Shown: positions 22,139 through 34,781, numbered from the stretch's first letter. The stretch is DNA of 64,000 bases from Riptortus pedestris (GCA_019009955.1 CM032232.1:70142501-70206500); one strand, 5' to 3'. Numbers and translations: made by a program. Notes: generated by a model not told the origin, from the letters alone.

Positions 22139-22625
22139 CTGTTACCGCTCTAGCGGTAGCAATTTTTGTTTGATCGTTACCAAACTCGATGTTTAGTCGT
22201 TTTATGTAAAAAGAAAGACCAAGTTTGTTAATGACTGAAATCGGATAAGTGGGAGGGGGGGTTTAGAGGGGAGGATTTTCTTAAATTTGAAATATTTACG
22301 TTATTGTACGTCGGGTCGAAAAATTGTATAGAATCAATCTTATTACAAATTAAATTTTCTATAAATATTGTTCTATACATTTATTCTGTATCTTGAATAT
22401 TAATCGAGATATTTGCATTTGTATTCTGTGCGTGGTCGGCAGGAGTCGGCTATGTTCGGGACATTCCGCCGAGAGCTCTGGCGGGCGTATCTGTAAACTA
22501 TTCATCCCTCGTGAATAGGTTTAGAGATCCCTTCTACTACAGTTGTTATTGGGCAGATTTCTTTATTGTAAAACTTCACGTGGGAAATCTGCTTAGTCTG
22601 CGCAGCCTCTGCGTGACGGACTTTT
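21921..22625 (+). mobile_element. H-element, full length, A'-type middle
   Basis: Perfect 5' palindrome CCCTTAAGGG, long (TA)n at about 22060-22134, G-rich run near 22250, then the A' cassette (GTGCGTGGTCGGC, CGTGAATAGGTTTAGAGATC) shared with 48120-48743. The 3' end has GTGGGAAATCTGCTTAG, a mutated hairpin (GCGCAGCCTCTGCGT) and GACGGACTTTT. Confidence 0.8.
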
Positions 22626-23201
22626 TTTTTTAAATATTTAGCTCAGCTTTAGTTTAAATATTTTTTTTGATACGCAACCAACCCCAGACCCTGAGTCAGC
22701 AACAACAAATAACGTTTTATTCTAATATAAATATAGCAATGTTTCCCGCATTGCTGATTTATCTTCTTGTCACGTAAAATGGACAGGTATGGATTATTTT
22801 ACCTCTCCCCTCTATTGTGGCTGGTTAGGCGTAGGACTGTGTGAATTTATTTGATAAAAAAACCTGAAAGGGGCTGTTAAGGGTTGGAGGGGGGGGGGGT
22901 TATAGATTGTAGAGTGGAGGGGTCTCACTAGGGGGAGATAACGATAGAGGGAAAGGGAGGGAGGGTGATAGGCGAGGGAGGGAGAGAGAGATAGCCGACG
23001 AAGGGAGACAGAGAACAGCTGTGTCAGGGTCAATTTCTCATTTCCCCGACTGATAGATCCAACAAAAATCCTACAAGCCCCCCCCCCTCCTTCCCACCCA
23101 CTTTTTTTTTCATAATTCAGAACTGTCTACTCTGCTCACAATCCCCAACCAAATCTCCTTGTTTTCGCGTGTTCATAAAGTGATTGTTTAAAGAAACAAA
23201 A
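22626..23201. other. Spacer with purine/pyrimidine-rich tracts
   Basis: A G run near 22890-22899 and GGGAGGGAGGG-like purine tracts near 22955-22990 are present, as is a C run near 23080. A 73-codon minus frame (22812-23033) is rich in Ser, Pro and Leu because of this composition. No gene is supported. Confidence 0.5.
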
Positions 23202-23240
23202 TAAAAAAGTCCGTCACGCAGATGCTAACTAAGCAGGACT
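23202..23240 (-). mobile_element. H-element 3' end fragment
   Basis: Only AAAAGTCCGTCACGCAG and CTAACTAAGCAG, the terminal hairpin side, are recognisable. The body is missing. Confidence 0.5.
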
Positions 23241-23398
23241 AAACTGAGCACAGTTCACACGAAATATGGAAATATATGGAATTTGATAGGCTGATGATGT
23301 CATCTCACCATCTATTCTCGATTTCTCTCTCAGTAACATGCCTAAGTAAAAAGGAATGAAAATGTCAGTTGAACTTAAGATCATTACACCAGGGTCAA

Positions 23399-23877
23399 TA
23401 AAAGTCCGTCACGCAGGGGCTGCATTAACTAAGCAGACTTCCCACATTCGTTACGTATTTGCATTTAACTCAAAACGTAAAAGTTTAACGGGAACAATAT
23501 TCGGTATTTAGGCTTCGAATAAAGTGCTATATACATATTAGCATATTATTAATGCGTAGGAGTGGGGGTTTACTGAAGACCGAAAACTACAAAAACTGCA
23601 AACTTCTCTGTTAATGATCAAGATAGTGAAAATATGTACATTACAACATTTATAGAACATTATATTTGCAATAAGATTGGTTCTATACAATGTTTCGATG
23701 CGATGCATAATAACGGAAATATTAAGAATTTTCAAATTCTCCCCCTCCAAACCCCCTCCCCCTTGTCCGATTTCTGCTGTTTACGAACTTGGCCTTTCTT
23801 TTTAAATAAAACGATTGATTATATATCAGGTTTTGGTAACGATAAGATAAAAATTGAGACTTCTAGAGCGACAGCAG

Positions 23878-23922
<45 letters not shown>

Positions 23923-24010
23923 AAATTTTGAACGGACCTCATTTTCGTCACCTACTAGATAGGGCCGATGGACATTTGAAGAAAAATTTCGAAAATCGCG
24001 TCTTGAGAAG
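23399..24010 (-). mobile_element. H-element, 5'-truncated, B-type middle
   Basis: On the plus strand it begins AAAAGTCCGTCACGCAGGGG. The B cassette (AGTGGGGGTTTACTGAAG) lies near 23560, the C-rich run near 23740-23760 and (TA)n at about 23883-23920. The 5' block is cut at CGCGTCTTGAGAAG near 24010, so the palindromic 5' end is lost. The 141-codon frame crossing it is chance reading of the repeat. Confidence 0.75.
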
Positions 24011-24339
24011 TGTAACTTATTCCAAAAGCATAGCCAGCCTCCCCACTGCTTCGGTGTAGTCTACACTTCTATAATCACACACCGATGATGGAGTTTAGTC
24101 TGTATAAATGCACACTGCTTATTAGAATAGGTAATTGTAGAGGACAGGGCTTTTATTGATTTTTTTTCAATTGGTTCCTCTTCCAGCATCTTGGGAGAAA
24201 TTAAGATCTTTAGCGACTTAGCTACTTAAAACTGAGATCGAATGAAGGCTGAAACCAAAAAAAAAAAAAAAAAATACAAAAAATTGCTTTATATTTGAGA
24301 ACACATGTATACATCAATAGTTGTAGAAAATTAAAAGTC

Positions 24340-24440
24340 AAACAGCGATGGTGATATACAATCTTTTGATTTAACTCATTATAACGGAGATGTTTTGAAT
24401 TCAAATATTCTCTCTTTAACCCTTCCCTCCATGATAAAAG
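24340..24440 (-). mobile_element. H-element fragment, strongly diverged
   Basis: ATAACGGAGATGTTTTGAAT followed by TCTCTCTTTAACCCTTCCCTCC matches the inner part of a minus-strand H-element. Nothing else of the copy is recognisable. Confidence 0.35.
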
Positions 24441-25673
24441 ACTAAGTAGTAAAAAGAAATATAAGCAAACTTCGTTAACATAAACACTAAAACATATACA
24501 TTCTTGTATACATGATTGATAAATTAACACCATCCAAATTGCATCTTAAACAATTGATCCCATTAGTGAATAGCTTATAATTAGCTCCTTGACATACATT
24601 TATCTATTTCATTTCATTTGATTATTGCAACACATAGTTTAAATGACAACTGCTTAATATATTTTAATTGAAAATTGCTACATATGTTTTAATTCACACA
24701 AGATAAATGTAAACATAGTTCAATTATTTTTAATAATTATTCTAAAGTTAAAATTCTTTATAGAACTACAAAACAAATTGACGACGAGGGTAAAGCCAAA
24801 TTATGGATGGTCACAACAAAGATTTAAAAAAGAAACGCTTTCCTGCTGGTAAACTTCTTAATACGCGTGCTTTTTTTTTTTTTTTTAAATTAAATTGCTT
24901 AAAAGAAATTCACAAAACTCCTTCAGATTCATGAGGAGCCACGTTTGTTGAGGACTGATAATTCAAAAACACGAATAACATTGTTTATGGTACATTTTAC
25001 CTCTTCCATAAGTCCCTATTTTTCATTATCTTTTGTATTACAGGAAGTGAAATTTGGTTTTGATTAACTAAAAATTGCGGTTATTAAAGTTTTACCAAAA
25101 CAAATATAATATATCTCTATTTCATTGAGCCTTATTTTTTTTTTTTAATGATTTCTTCTGTTTCAATGTTTCCTCCTTGTTTTTTGTATTTAACATTTAA
25201 GTTGTTTGTTTCTTTATTTACTGGTAATTAGTGTGAATTAATATTTGTTCTCTAGTCTGACCATTATTTATATTTCTGTTTATTCATCCGCCTACAGTAT
25301 TGTAATTTTATTCTGTTATATTTATTTCTAGTTTTAGAAAAAAATTCCTATTTGTGAAGGTCTTGTAATAAATGAATTATTTATTACGATTTTGATTTTC
25401 CTAATGAGATAAGATATTATCCCCCTACCCATAATAGTAAAACCAAAAAGAACTCGAGTACGTATTGTTTTTATTTCTACAACTGTGCTGAAGTTGTTTT
25501 TATTTGGAGTTACGTCATGTTTGGAAATGTTTTGCTTCCCGTGGAAAAACTATTCAATGACATCCTTATAGATTCACAACAAACATTCGATTGTTTACCG
25601 TTTAATCTGATGAAATATTTCTCTGACACATTACTCTGACTTAATAATAAACATATTTGAAATAAAGTGCGTT
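24441..25673. other. AT-rich sequence, no gene seen
   Basis: Very AT-rich with T runs near 24870-24884 and 25136-25146. No ORF of note, RNA gene or repeat family member is visible. Confidence 0.55.
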
Positions 25674-25795
25674 TTTTAGCAGATTTCCATTAAGGGAAAT
25701 CAGCTATTGAGGTCGTACTCATGACGCGATTTTCAAAATATTTCTTCAATTGTCCATCGATCCTACCCAGGAGATGACGAAAATGAGGTCCATTC

Positions 25796-25831
<36 letters not shown>

Positions 25832-25905
25832 ATATATATATATTTATATATAATATATAATATATACATATATATATAAATTATACATATATATATATAA
25901 TTCTA

Positions 25906-25945
<40 letters not shown>

Positions 25946-25959
25946 TTATATATATATAG

Positions 25960-26013
<54 letters not shown>

Positions 26014-26812
26014 CTGTTAACACTCTAGCGGTCGCAATTTTTGTTTAATCGTCACCAAATTCGGTATTTAATCGTTTTAGGTAAAAAGGAAGATCGAGTT
26101 CGTTAACGGCTGAAATTGGACCAGTGGGTTTAGAGGGGGATTTTCGAAAATTAGAAATATCTCCGTTACTATATGTCGGATCGAAAAATTGTATAGAATC
26201 ACTCTTATTGAAAATTAAATTTACTATAAATATTGTGATATACACTTATTCTCTATCTTGAATATTAACCGAGATATCTGCATTTTTCAGTTTTCAGCCA
26301 TCAGCAAACCGCCACTTCTACTCATGTTACATAAACAATACTCTGCTAAATAATAAATCATATTATTCGAAGTTTAAATACCAAAAATTGTATTGAAGAG
26401 ACCTTTATTATAAGAGATACATGCAAATATGTCCTAGTGACCCCCCCCCTCCCCGTCCCGTCTTAAGATTTTGGACTACTAAAATTTGATTGATTGAGAT
26501 AACAATTATTCTGACTCATTATTAAGTACAATACTAGATATAGTAAATAGTTATCAATAAAATTAATATGTTATATTCTGATATATTTCAGAAATTGTTA
26601 TTCTTTCCGCTGTGAAACGGGCAGACTCGTTTGTTTAAATTTCTAGCCTAACGCTTCCTGTCGGCAGGTTATTGAAATTGGATGAAACATTTCTTATTTC
26701 CGTTAGTATTTATTCACGGTGCTGTTGTGTTACCAGTATGTAGATTTATCTATTACTAAACTTCACGTAGGCAATCTGCTTAGTTAACGCAGCCCCTGCG
26801 TGACGGACTTTT
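25674..26812 (+). mobile_element. H-element, full length, D-type middle and long TA region
   Basis: Starts TTTTAGCAGATTTCC and ends GACGGACTTTT with an intact hairpin. The TA-rich region (about 25799-26010) is over 200 bp and interrupted, with a TATATAGACA word repeated. The D cassette combines a B-like half (GCAAACCGCCACTTCTACTCA, AAATACCAAAAATTG) with a C-like half (GGACTACTAAAATTTG, TTACCAGTATGTAG), and is shared with 54637-55671. A C run lies near 26440. Confidence 0.8.
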
Positions 26813-27545
26813 TTTGTTCTAAGGTTGTGAGCGGTCCAAAAAAAAGGCAAGCCTTCGAGCAGATAGCACAGAAGTTGGTAAAACAATGCCCTAGATAGAT
26901 AGCCGGTAGGCTTGGAGGGAAAGATTGTGATAAAGACCAAAGGGTAGATAAAAAGAAATGATAGAAACATTAGATACAAATAAAAGGCATGTACTAGATA
27001 GGAAGGTATCAAGATAGGAAAACTAGGGAAAGCACTGAACATGGAAAATACAGCCATGATGTCATGTAGGACGAGTAGATAGATTAGGATAAGATAGGAT
27101 AGATACGCTTAGATGAACCGATAAGACAACACTGATGTTATGAAAAAAAAATGATAATGAACACTAAAATAGTAGTCATATAAAGTAAGTACTTTTTTCA
27201 TTGCCCTATCCATTATACAATGGTTGATACTAAGATAGGAAAATTTGAAAATATTAGTCAAAGTATATTCAGAAATTGTATTTGAACAAGAAAAAGATAA
27301 CTATTATGAAATATACAAATGTTCCTACTTTACAGGTTCATTAATATAACTGAAAATTCATTAACATCTAAAGCTCGTGACATGGGCACCGCTCTCATGT
27401 ACCGTCACGCAGGGACATTTAACTGGAGTGTGGTCTATCAGCACTTATAGATTCCAGAGTATTGCATGCTGATGTGATGAAGCAGTAAATCTTGTGTAGT
27501 TTTCCGAGGCTATCGATACTAGGTATCTCTTCAATTTTATGTACA
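26813..27545. other. Spacer with GATA-like simple sequence
   Basis: TAGATAGATAG and AGGATAAGATAGGATAG words near 26900-27110 are imperfect tetranucleotide repeats. A trace of H-element end (CCGTCACGCAGGGAC) lies near 27402-27416. No gene is supported. Confidence 0.45.
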
Positions 27546-28095
27546 TCACTGACTGCTGAGGTAGATATTTATTTCTATCTTGAATGAGCTTTTAACAGTA
27601 GATAAGTATATGTGACAGGCTATTAGGGATGAACTGATTACAAAAGTGCAAGGTTCCTGAGCTTTGAATGATAAAATTTTGTTTCGTGATTGAAGTTTGG
27701 TGAATTCTGAGCTTGATACTCTTAATTGGCTAACAGATCTCAGCTTTTTTATGTTTGTCTTAAATGCCAGGTAGTTCTCCGGACTGGATTTATTGAAGCT
27801 GAATATAGTTCTATAGATGGGATTACTTTTGGAATTTGTAGCTCGGTGGATATCAATTGAAAGGTCGTGGTTTTTTAACTTTTCTAAAATTTCATTTTTG
27901 TATTTCAGTATTCCGGTCTGACAAACTTCAGTAAACTCCTTTCCGCAGTCATAGTAATTATCTATTGATCTGACTTTTGTGGCCCAATTAAAGATTGTAT
28001 CAGGATTGCTCCTATCCAGGGAAATTAGCCTATTGAAGTAAAACCTTGACAACCTCTCTTCCGGCATGAGTGACAATTTGGACCAATACCTTCTT
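27546..28095 (-). pseudogene. LINE fragment, region before the C-terminal zinc knuckle
   Basis: A 176-codon minus frame begins YWSKLSLMPEERLSRFYF and continues with Lys/Ser-rich sequence including ATKVRSIDNYYDCGKEFTEV and YRTIFSFNKSSPENYLAFK. I read it as the poorly conserved segment between the reverse transcriptase and the zinc knuckle of a non-LTR retrotransposon, based on its style and on the related tail at 30661-31080 on the same strand. No catalytic motif is present. A stop lies upstream near 28095, and the 3' end runs into unrelated sequence. It could instead be an unrelated host exon remnant. Confidence 0.35.
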
Positions 28096-29660
28096 CATGA
28101 CACTGACTCTCACGAGGTGTCTCTAGGCGCACTATGTAGTTGGGAGTACTCCTCGGCCAGCTAAAAAGTTGTTTAAGGAACTTTAGCTGTACGACTTACT
28201 TATTACAATAGGAAAATCCAAAAATATGTTTTTATTAATTTTCACCTAATTCTAAGGATAACAGAGCAGTCTCTCCTTTTCTTTTTTTGTCTTCAGTAAC
28301 CACCACGCTTGCATACGATTTTCACGTGTAGCTTTTCGAATACTAAAAACCTCAGAATAGGCTGACATTTCTAGATTTTTTGTTTCATTATTTTCTTACT
28401 GTGATGGCTAATAAGAATAATTTTTTCCATTTGGCGCCGAAAATAAAGATTTTCATTCTGGAATGTCCTAGCAGCTGCAATTAATTTTTATAAGCCACCA
28501 AACATAGATAGGCAAACACCTTCTTCACTGGCATAGTTCGTTTAGACAAATCGAAATTTTGCACTCCTGTGACCAGTTTATATTGAAAGTTTCTTTAACC
28601 AGAGTTCCACCAAAAGGATAAATAGTAATAGAACATGGCATGATCTATTTATTTATTATATATATAATCACAGATCATGGGCAAATCTGCATGGTTTACT
28701 GAAACCAGGCGTTACGTATGTTAGATGGCACGGTACTCAACTGAATACTACTTTCACATGAATAAATTGGGTTATAGAGTTTTGTTTAACATATTTTCAG
28801 TTAATTTTGTAAAGTAAAGAAGAGCAAAAAGAACACTTTTCATTGAATCATGCAAATGTGAATAGCTAACATAATATGATTTCAATATGTATAATGTTAT
28901 AATGCGTGAAAAATGTATACAATAAAATAAAATATTAACTTTCGCTACTTCAATTTTTGTTAACGTAACAATCTTTAAACAATACATAAATAAATGCAAA
29001 AACAGCAGAACAAAATTCATATGAATTCAGTCTGTGAACTACAGGCAACAATAAAACTATAGAATACATGATATATTAGAAATAAATAGCAAATGTGAAT
29101 GTCAATACATAAAATATTCATCAGGAAGTTGACTCGATGAAAATTTGAAGAAAACGTTCCCCACCTCGATCGAGTCATCCACCACTGCAATAATCAATTT
29201 CTCTTAACAAAAACGGAGGCCGAATATTGATGTTCGCTAATTTACATCAAAGTACTGAAATATCTGGAGGTAAATGTAGTAAGGAATAAGCTGAGTATTC
29301 TAAAGAATGTCACCTACGGAATATTTCAAATGCTGATGTACAATTTCGTACGTTGACACAATTTGGATAGGTTAATCATAGACTATTCATAGTTTCTCCT
29401 TGAGGGATGGTAATAAAATACCATTGCTGTTGTATCTGTTTATTTAGGAGGCGAGAGCACTTGAACAAACAATGGCATCCTTTATGACTGTAAATCAGAA
29501 AGAGTGAGTCAGAGTTTGAAATATTTAGAAATAGTTCGTTAAGAAGTAATTGCAAAGGCATCATTATTATTCAAGGCTAGGTCTCAGCCGATACATACTA
29601 ATGCAAGTTGAAACATGAAGAATTTATTGTATGACTCTACTCCCTCCCACATTTCTCTCT

Positions 29661-29696
<36 letters not shown>

Positions 29697-30356
29697 TCTC
29701 TCACACTGTCTCATTCTCTTTTATCTTTAGTCGTCAACATAGCATTATTACAGAGTAAAGCACACAGGTTGCCAGAATTGTTGAATACAACCTTTATTAC
29801 TTGTTGATGACGGATAGAAACAGAATGGTTTCCCATCTAAATGAAAAGGCTTTATCCACCACAACCCTTGTTAAGCGTTACTATGTATCTCCCCATTGTG
29901 ACCAATATTACCATACTTTACCTGAAAAGGATGCTCGACATTTTCCCTAACTACGAACAATTTAATCCATAGGACTCTAAATCCAATAAATTATTTAACT
30001 TGACATATAACAGAAATTATTAGTATTTAATACCACCTTTGCCTTCATGATTCATAATTGAATATGTTTGTTCATGAAGGACAGTTTATCCATTTCACTC
30101 AATTTGATAAGAACTTTAAATGAGAGAGGAAAAAAAAATAAAGCAAACAGTAAAGATAACAGAATGAAATGGGAAGTGGTCTTATGAGATAAGCCTTAGA
30201 TAATAAGTAAATATCTCATAAGCGCTCAACAAAGCAAGTCCAATAATATCACCAGATACGGCAACCTTGCCACTCAAATAATGAGTATTTGTTGGCTTCC
30301 AAGAAATCAGTTTAGAAGATAACACATATTTTAGACAAGCTGTCTTTATATTGTAC

Positions 30357-30358
<2 letters not shown>
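28096..30358. other. Unassigned AT-rich sequence
   Basis: No clear gene. Possible very old H-element debris lies near 28679-28720 (GGGCAAATCTGCATGGTTTAC) and 29112-29205 (ATGAAAATTTGAAGAAAACG). A (TC)n(AC)n microsatellite lies at about 29655-29703. Remaining open frames are short and unremarkable. Confidence 0.45.

Positions 30359-30412
<54 letters not shown>
30359..30412. repeat. (TA)n microsatellite
   Basis: About 27 uninterrupted TA dinucleotides. It lies inside an artificial minus-strand frame reading Ile-Tyr repeats. No H- or C-element sequence flanks it, unlike most TA tracts in this window. Confidence 0.9.
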
Positions 30413-30417
<5 letters not shown>

Positions 30418-30660
30418 ATAAAGTATGTTTATTCAGAAAAATAACTACAAATAAATTTACAATTACTTCATTGCCATAATTAAAATAATGATTACATTTG
30501 TTATAATAATTAAACCTAACATACATAACATGGACTAATAAGTCCGTCTGTTGAGCTCTGCCTTTTATATAATAAAATACTTTAGTATTGCAAAAGCAAG
30601 CAAAATACATTGCATAAACATACATATTTAAATAGAGGAAAAGGAACATATATAATATAC

Positions 30661-31085
30661 CTAATTATTATACTCCCCTTTGAGCAATTTCCTATAACGG
30701 AGGGCAACACTCAAATATGTATACAGGGCAAGCCAATTCTTGCCATTTAAAAATAAAATAAATTCATTGTGGCTAAGTATGGGTGTGCCAAAATACTGTT
30801 TTCTAAACTCATTAAGCACAGGGCAAGCAGCAATAAAATGGTATGTATTTTCTATTTCATTTTTGTTACAGAGGGAACAAACCCATTGATTCTCTGATCT
30901 ACCTATTGTATAATTCAAATTTAACAATTCCCCTCTAGCCTTCATTATGAGGCTTATAGTATTAATGCTGGACTTATTACATATATAGTTACTGATTTCT
31001 AGATTTAAATTAAGGTTTTTATAATTGCTATGAAAATTTGAGTGGTGTGCCTTAAAAAACATTTCTTCAGTGAATTCTAATTTTC
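30661..31085 (-). pseudogene. LINE C-terminus with zinc knuckle
   Basis: The minus frame carries WVCSLCNKNEIENTYHFIAA followed by CPVLNEFRKQYFG, a CX2CX9HX4C zinc-knuckle arrangement typical of the tail of arthropod non-LTR retrotransposon ORF2 proteins. It ends with KGEYNN and a stop at 30661-30663. The frame is intact over about 140 codons, so this copy is relatively young, but it is cut at its 5' side by a (TA)n tract at about 31089-31130. Reverse transcriptase and endonuclease are absent. It may be a continuation of the fragment at 27546, displaced by rearrangement. Confidence 0.65.

Positions 31086-31088
<3 letters not shown>

Positions 31089-31130
<42 letters not shown>
31089..31130. 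repeat. (TA)n microsatellite bounding the LINE fragment
   Basis: About 20 TA repeats directly upstream (in the LINE's sense) of the retained coding part, marking the truncation point. Confidence 0.85.
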
Positions 31131-31136
<6 letters not shown>

Positions 31137-31783
31137 TATTTATATATTTGTGTGTATTCATGTATGTTTTTTTCTTTGGATACATTAAAATCCCATCTTG
31201 AAGAAATAAATACACAGCGAATCATCGTTGTAATTTTACAAATTCCTCATTAAGAATCAATATAAGTAGAAACGTGATGACAGATTTTATAATTCCATAC
31301 ATAGAGTTAAAAGAAAAAAACTATATTTTATTTACAAAATGTTTGTTTTAATGCATTTTTTAGAATCCTCTTTATCAAGGGCTAATCCTGATCTTGTTCG
31401 GTATTGATACTCCAATGTTTATTTATAACAATAAGATTAATACATTTGTGTGGAAAAAATATAAGTATCCATTAAAAAAAAAAATCATGCAGTAAAATAA
31501 AAAGATATTATAACTCATACTCACAATAAATTTTAAATATAAGTGTGTTTAAGACGTAGGAAATTGCATAGTTTATACAGCCCTTTGGCGTAACAGACTA
31601 CTATTTAGTTATTGTATCAAATAGATTTTAAAATTATATTTTTATGAGATAAATTGTTTTTATTGACAAATCTATTGGAATTCATGTTTTTGTCATAACC
31701 ACAATATTAAACATTCTGTTTGAAAATAGTCCTTTTATGTTATTTTTTTCCCCTACACCTGATTCAAGAAGAAAAAATAAAAG
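31131..31783. other. AT-rich spacer
   Basis: AT-rich, with a weak H-end-like stretch near 31555-31600 (GTAGGAAATTGCATAG, then AGCCCTTTGGCGTAACAG). No gene is visible. Confidence 0.45.
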
Positions 31784-32231
31784 AAAAGGCCGTCACGCAG
31801 GGGCAGCGTAAACTAAGCAGATTTCCCACGTGAAGTTATATAATATAGAAATCTCCATAAGAGAGGCCCAATAGTTACGGAAACGGCCCGAACTAGCTTT
31901 TGGCGGGAACTCACTCGTCCGTTATCGGCCCACTTTTAATAAAAATAAAAATATCTCGGTTAATATTCAAGATAGAGAATAAATGTAAATAACAATATTT
32001 ATACTAAAGTTAATTTACAATAAGATTGATTTTATATCATTTTTTGATGCGACGTACAGTAGCGGAGATATTTCAAATTTTCGAAAATCCTCCCCTCTTA
32101 ACCCCCCCCCCTCCATTGGTCCGATTTTAGCCATTAACGAACTTGATCTGTCTTTTTACATAAAACGTTTAAATATCGAGTTTGGTTATGATCAAACGAA
32201 AATGTGACCGCTAGAGCGGTAACAGACAAAT
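31784..32231 (-). mobile_element. H-element, 5'-truncated, A-type middle
   Basis: On the plus strand it begins AAAAGGCCGTCACGCAGGGG and AAGCAGATTTCCCACGTG. The A cassette (CGGCCCGAACTAGC) lies near 31885-31900 and a C run near 32102-32111. It stops at CTAGAGCGGTAACAGACAAA and a short TAAA repeat where the TA tract should begin, so the 5' block is lost exactly at the microsatellite. Confidence 0.75.
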
Positions 32232-32739
32232 AAATAAATAAAATACATATGCTGTGGTGTGGGATAGGATAAAGATATTGGGCGAGGATGGACTTTTACT
32301 GTAATTTATTTTTTATCATTTTAACATTTAACAATTTTGACATTTTTACGTTAAAAATCAAACAAAATATTTATCTATCAAGCGGCCGCTGTTGCCGAAT
32401 CTCCTTACATTCGTGGAAATATTTTATGTACTAGGTATTAGTCCGTAGAGTTTAAAAAATATTTATTCCAGCTATGTCGGTTCGTGTTAAGTATTGGTTT
32501 GTGCAAAGGTAAGTAACCTTAAAAGCTATTGTGAGCTGGCAAAACTAGTGATTTATATCATAGGAACTATAACCTAGGAAACAAAATTCTGGAAGACCAG
32601 CATCTTGATTTGACAACATCGTTGCTCTGGACTAAGCTATTTTAATCCAATCTCTTCGGAATTTTAATAATTCCATTAATGAACAGTAATCTCGTAATTC
32701 TTCCGTCAAAAATATTTAAATTTATATTCTGTAACATAT
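32232..32739. other. AT-rich spacer
   Basis: No repeat family member or gene recognised. Confidence 0.5.
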
Positions 32740-33186
32740 ATGAGCAAATTTCCCTTATTATATATATTACAATTATATTTGCCCGTTATCGCCCTAGCGG
32801 TCTCTGTGTTTGTTTGATCGTTACCAAACTTGATAATTAGACGTTTTAAACTCAAGATCTAGTTCGTTAATGGCTAAAATCCGACCAGTGGGAGGGGGGT
32901 TTAGAGAAGAGAAATTGGAAAACGTAATTTTCTATGATGTTTTTATGTTCGTTTTTATCAATATCTTGATTATTAACAAATATATTTGCTTTTTTTAGTA
33001 TTTGGCCTTTTGTAAACCACCACTCCTAGTCATGTCCTGTTAATAATGAGCTGTATATATTATGAAGCACTTTATTAGAAGCATAAATACCAAATATTGT
33101 TCTCATTAAACCTAAAGATAAATGCAAGCACGTGACGCATGTGGGAAATCTGCTTAGTTTACGAACCCCTCTTTGACGAAATGTTT
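32740..33186 (+). mobile_element. H-element with shrunken 5' part, B-type middle
   Basis: GAGCAAATTTCCCTTA may be the remains of the 5' end. A short TATATATAT stretch is followed by CCCTAGCGGTC, GTTTGATCGTTACCAAAC, the G-rich run near 32890 and the B cassette. The G-rich and A-T blocks downstream are partly deleted. It ends GTGGGAAATCTGCTTAG with a damaged hairpin. Confidence 0.6.
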
Positions 33187-33869
33187 TGTTTTCATTTTTT
33201 TTTTAAAGTTATTAATTTTGTTTAAAGTTTAATTCCAATTAGAATATGTTTAGACTTTACTTCGTTCAGTAAAGAAATTTTCCCCAAGAAATCCCCATTG
33301 TGTTTATAGCATAATGTCATAACCCCTGTCTCACTTAATCGGTAAGACACAATTAGTTAACAGTTTAAATAAAGCATATCGGTAGTAAACTAAGCAGATA
33401 TCCTTAGTACATCAACACTTTACTGATCCTCGATATTTTTTCGTGAAGAAAGGAGTCTATATTAACAATACTTAGAATGTAAAGAGAACTATTCATTGTT
33501 TAGCATTTAGTGACTAAGGTACGCCATGTAAAAATAGCATTAATAGAGTCATTAGTAGGTAGAAAAATACCGATATGTTGTTTAATTAACAAATTATATG
33601 TTAGAGAAAAAAAAACGCAGAACGGTAATTGTAGGAAATTAACTATGCAATAAAATCAGCTAAATAAAATGTTTCGATCAGTCTCTTAATATCAGGTAAT
33701 TGGAAGATTTGTTTGTCACCATGAGTTTAAATACAGGGCTTTGTGCCCTGTATACATGAATTATAGGGTAATGAGTTAGCCAAGTCTTAATATTAATTCA
33801 ACTTTAGATTGTAGTCAAGGAGGTAACTGTTAGGTTGTAATTATTCGTTGTAATTTTTAAACGCATTTA
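33187..33869. other. AT-rich spacer
   Basis: A short H-end-like word (GTAAACTAAGCAGATATCC) lies near 33382-33400. Otherwise nothing is recognised. Confidence 0.45.
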
Positions 33870-34130
33870 CTTGAGACTCGTCAGAGGCAAGCTTTACGAC
33901 ACTTCTTTTGGAAGTGATATTTCCTTTCGGAAAATAGTGGCTCAAATATGTTCTTCATTTTCTCCTGGAACGTTCCAAGCTTGCCTCTACGTTCAGCGAG
34001 TTTCTCAATAGGTCTGTACTTGCTGCATTTTAAAAGGAGGTGTGTAACGGTGATGATAACCGTTATTGCAATCACAGGTAGGAGGGAAAAGCCTCTTCAT
34101 AAGGAAACTGCCAGTCAATTTAAATAGTCC
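33870..34130 (-). pseudogene. Decayed LINE C-terminal fragment
   Basis: Two minus-strand frames together give LTGSFLMKRLFPPTCDCN and THLLLKCSKYRPIEKLAERR. This fits the pattern C-x-C, T-x-x-H-L-L-L-x-C-x-x-Y seen at the C-terminus of Jockey- or R1-like non-LTR retrotransposons. A frameshift separates the two halves. It is distinct in sequence from the fragments at 5000 and 30.7 kb, so at least two LINE families left remains here. Confidence 0.5.
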
Positions 34131-34255
34131 AATCTCAGTCAATTGCCACGAACAGTAATCCTTAAAACCTTTAACGAATTAAATTCCTCTCAATGTACCT
34201 TCCACAATTTAGAGCTTTGTATTTTTCACTAGTCAGTCTGTTTTTTTTTTTTTTT

Positions 34256-34350
34256 TTATAGTAGATTTTCCTCAAGAATAAATCAGCTATTGAATTTGTA
34301 TTCATGACGAGGTTTTCAAAAAAATCCACTAATAGGATCTTAAGTGTTGA
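34256..34350 (+). mobile_element. H-element 5' block, diverged
   Basis: AGTAGATTTTCCTCAAG, AAATCAGCTATTGAATTTG and ATTCATGACGAGGTTTTCA match the 5' block. A poly-T run precedes it near 34242-34257. The TA tract is absent, and sequence of opposite orientation follows. Confidence 0.5.
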
Positions 34351-34500
34351 ATGAAATAGTAAAATATCGAGTACGGCTCTCATGAAATAAAAAATTTTGA
34401 ATTGTAGACGTTAAATCTTAATTAATGACGTCAACCCACTACGTATTTCAGAAAGTAAAAGCTCAATGAAAACAATATTTTGTATTTAAGCTTCGAATGA
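34322..34500 (+). repeat. Left arm of a long inverted repeat
   Basis: CACTAATAGGATCTTAAG, GAATGAAATAGTAAAATATC, GTACGGCT, AGACGTTAAAT and AATTAATGACGTCAAC are found again, reverse-complemented and in the same order, at 35243-35405. The arms are about 165-180 bp and enclose about 740 bp that include the inverted-repeat element at 34782-35195. Confidence 0.65.
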
Positions 34501-34780
34501 AGTGCTAGATGCTATTACAGATTATTGTTACTACAAAATGTGTAGGAGTGGAGGTTTACCGAAGGCTGAAAATTAAGAAATAAAATATTATTCAAGATAA
34601 AGAAAAATTTTATATAACAACATTTATGAAAAATTACATTCAAAATAAGAGTATACACATTTATACAATCCCTCGATCCAACTTATAATAACGCAGATTC
34701 TTTGAATATTGGAAGTCCCTCCTCCATACCCTCCCACCCCCAGTCAGATTTTTTTCCTTAACTTGATCTTTCTTCTAGGG
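34430..34780 (-). mobile_element. H-element fragment, B type, interrupted
   Basis: On the plus strand: GTATTTAAGCTTCGAATGAAG, GGAGTGGAGGTTTACCGAAG, ATAACGCAGATTCTTTGAAT, the C-rich run near 34733-34742 and CTTAACTTGATCTTTCTT. At that point the inverted-repeat element begins. The terminal hairpin is not recognisable. Confidence 0.5.
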
Positions 34781-34781
34781 A

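Noticed and set aside
23634..24059. 141-codon plus-strand ORF
   Set aside because: It is entirely made of a minus-strand H-element read in the opposite sense plus its TA tract.
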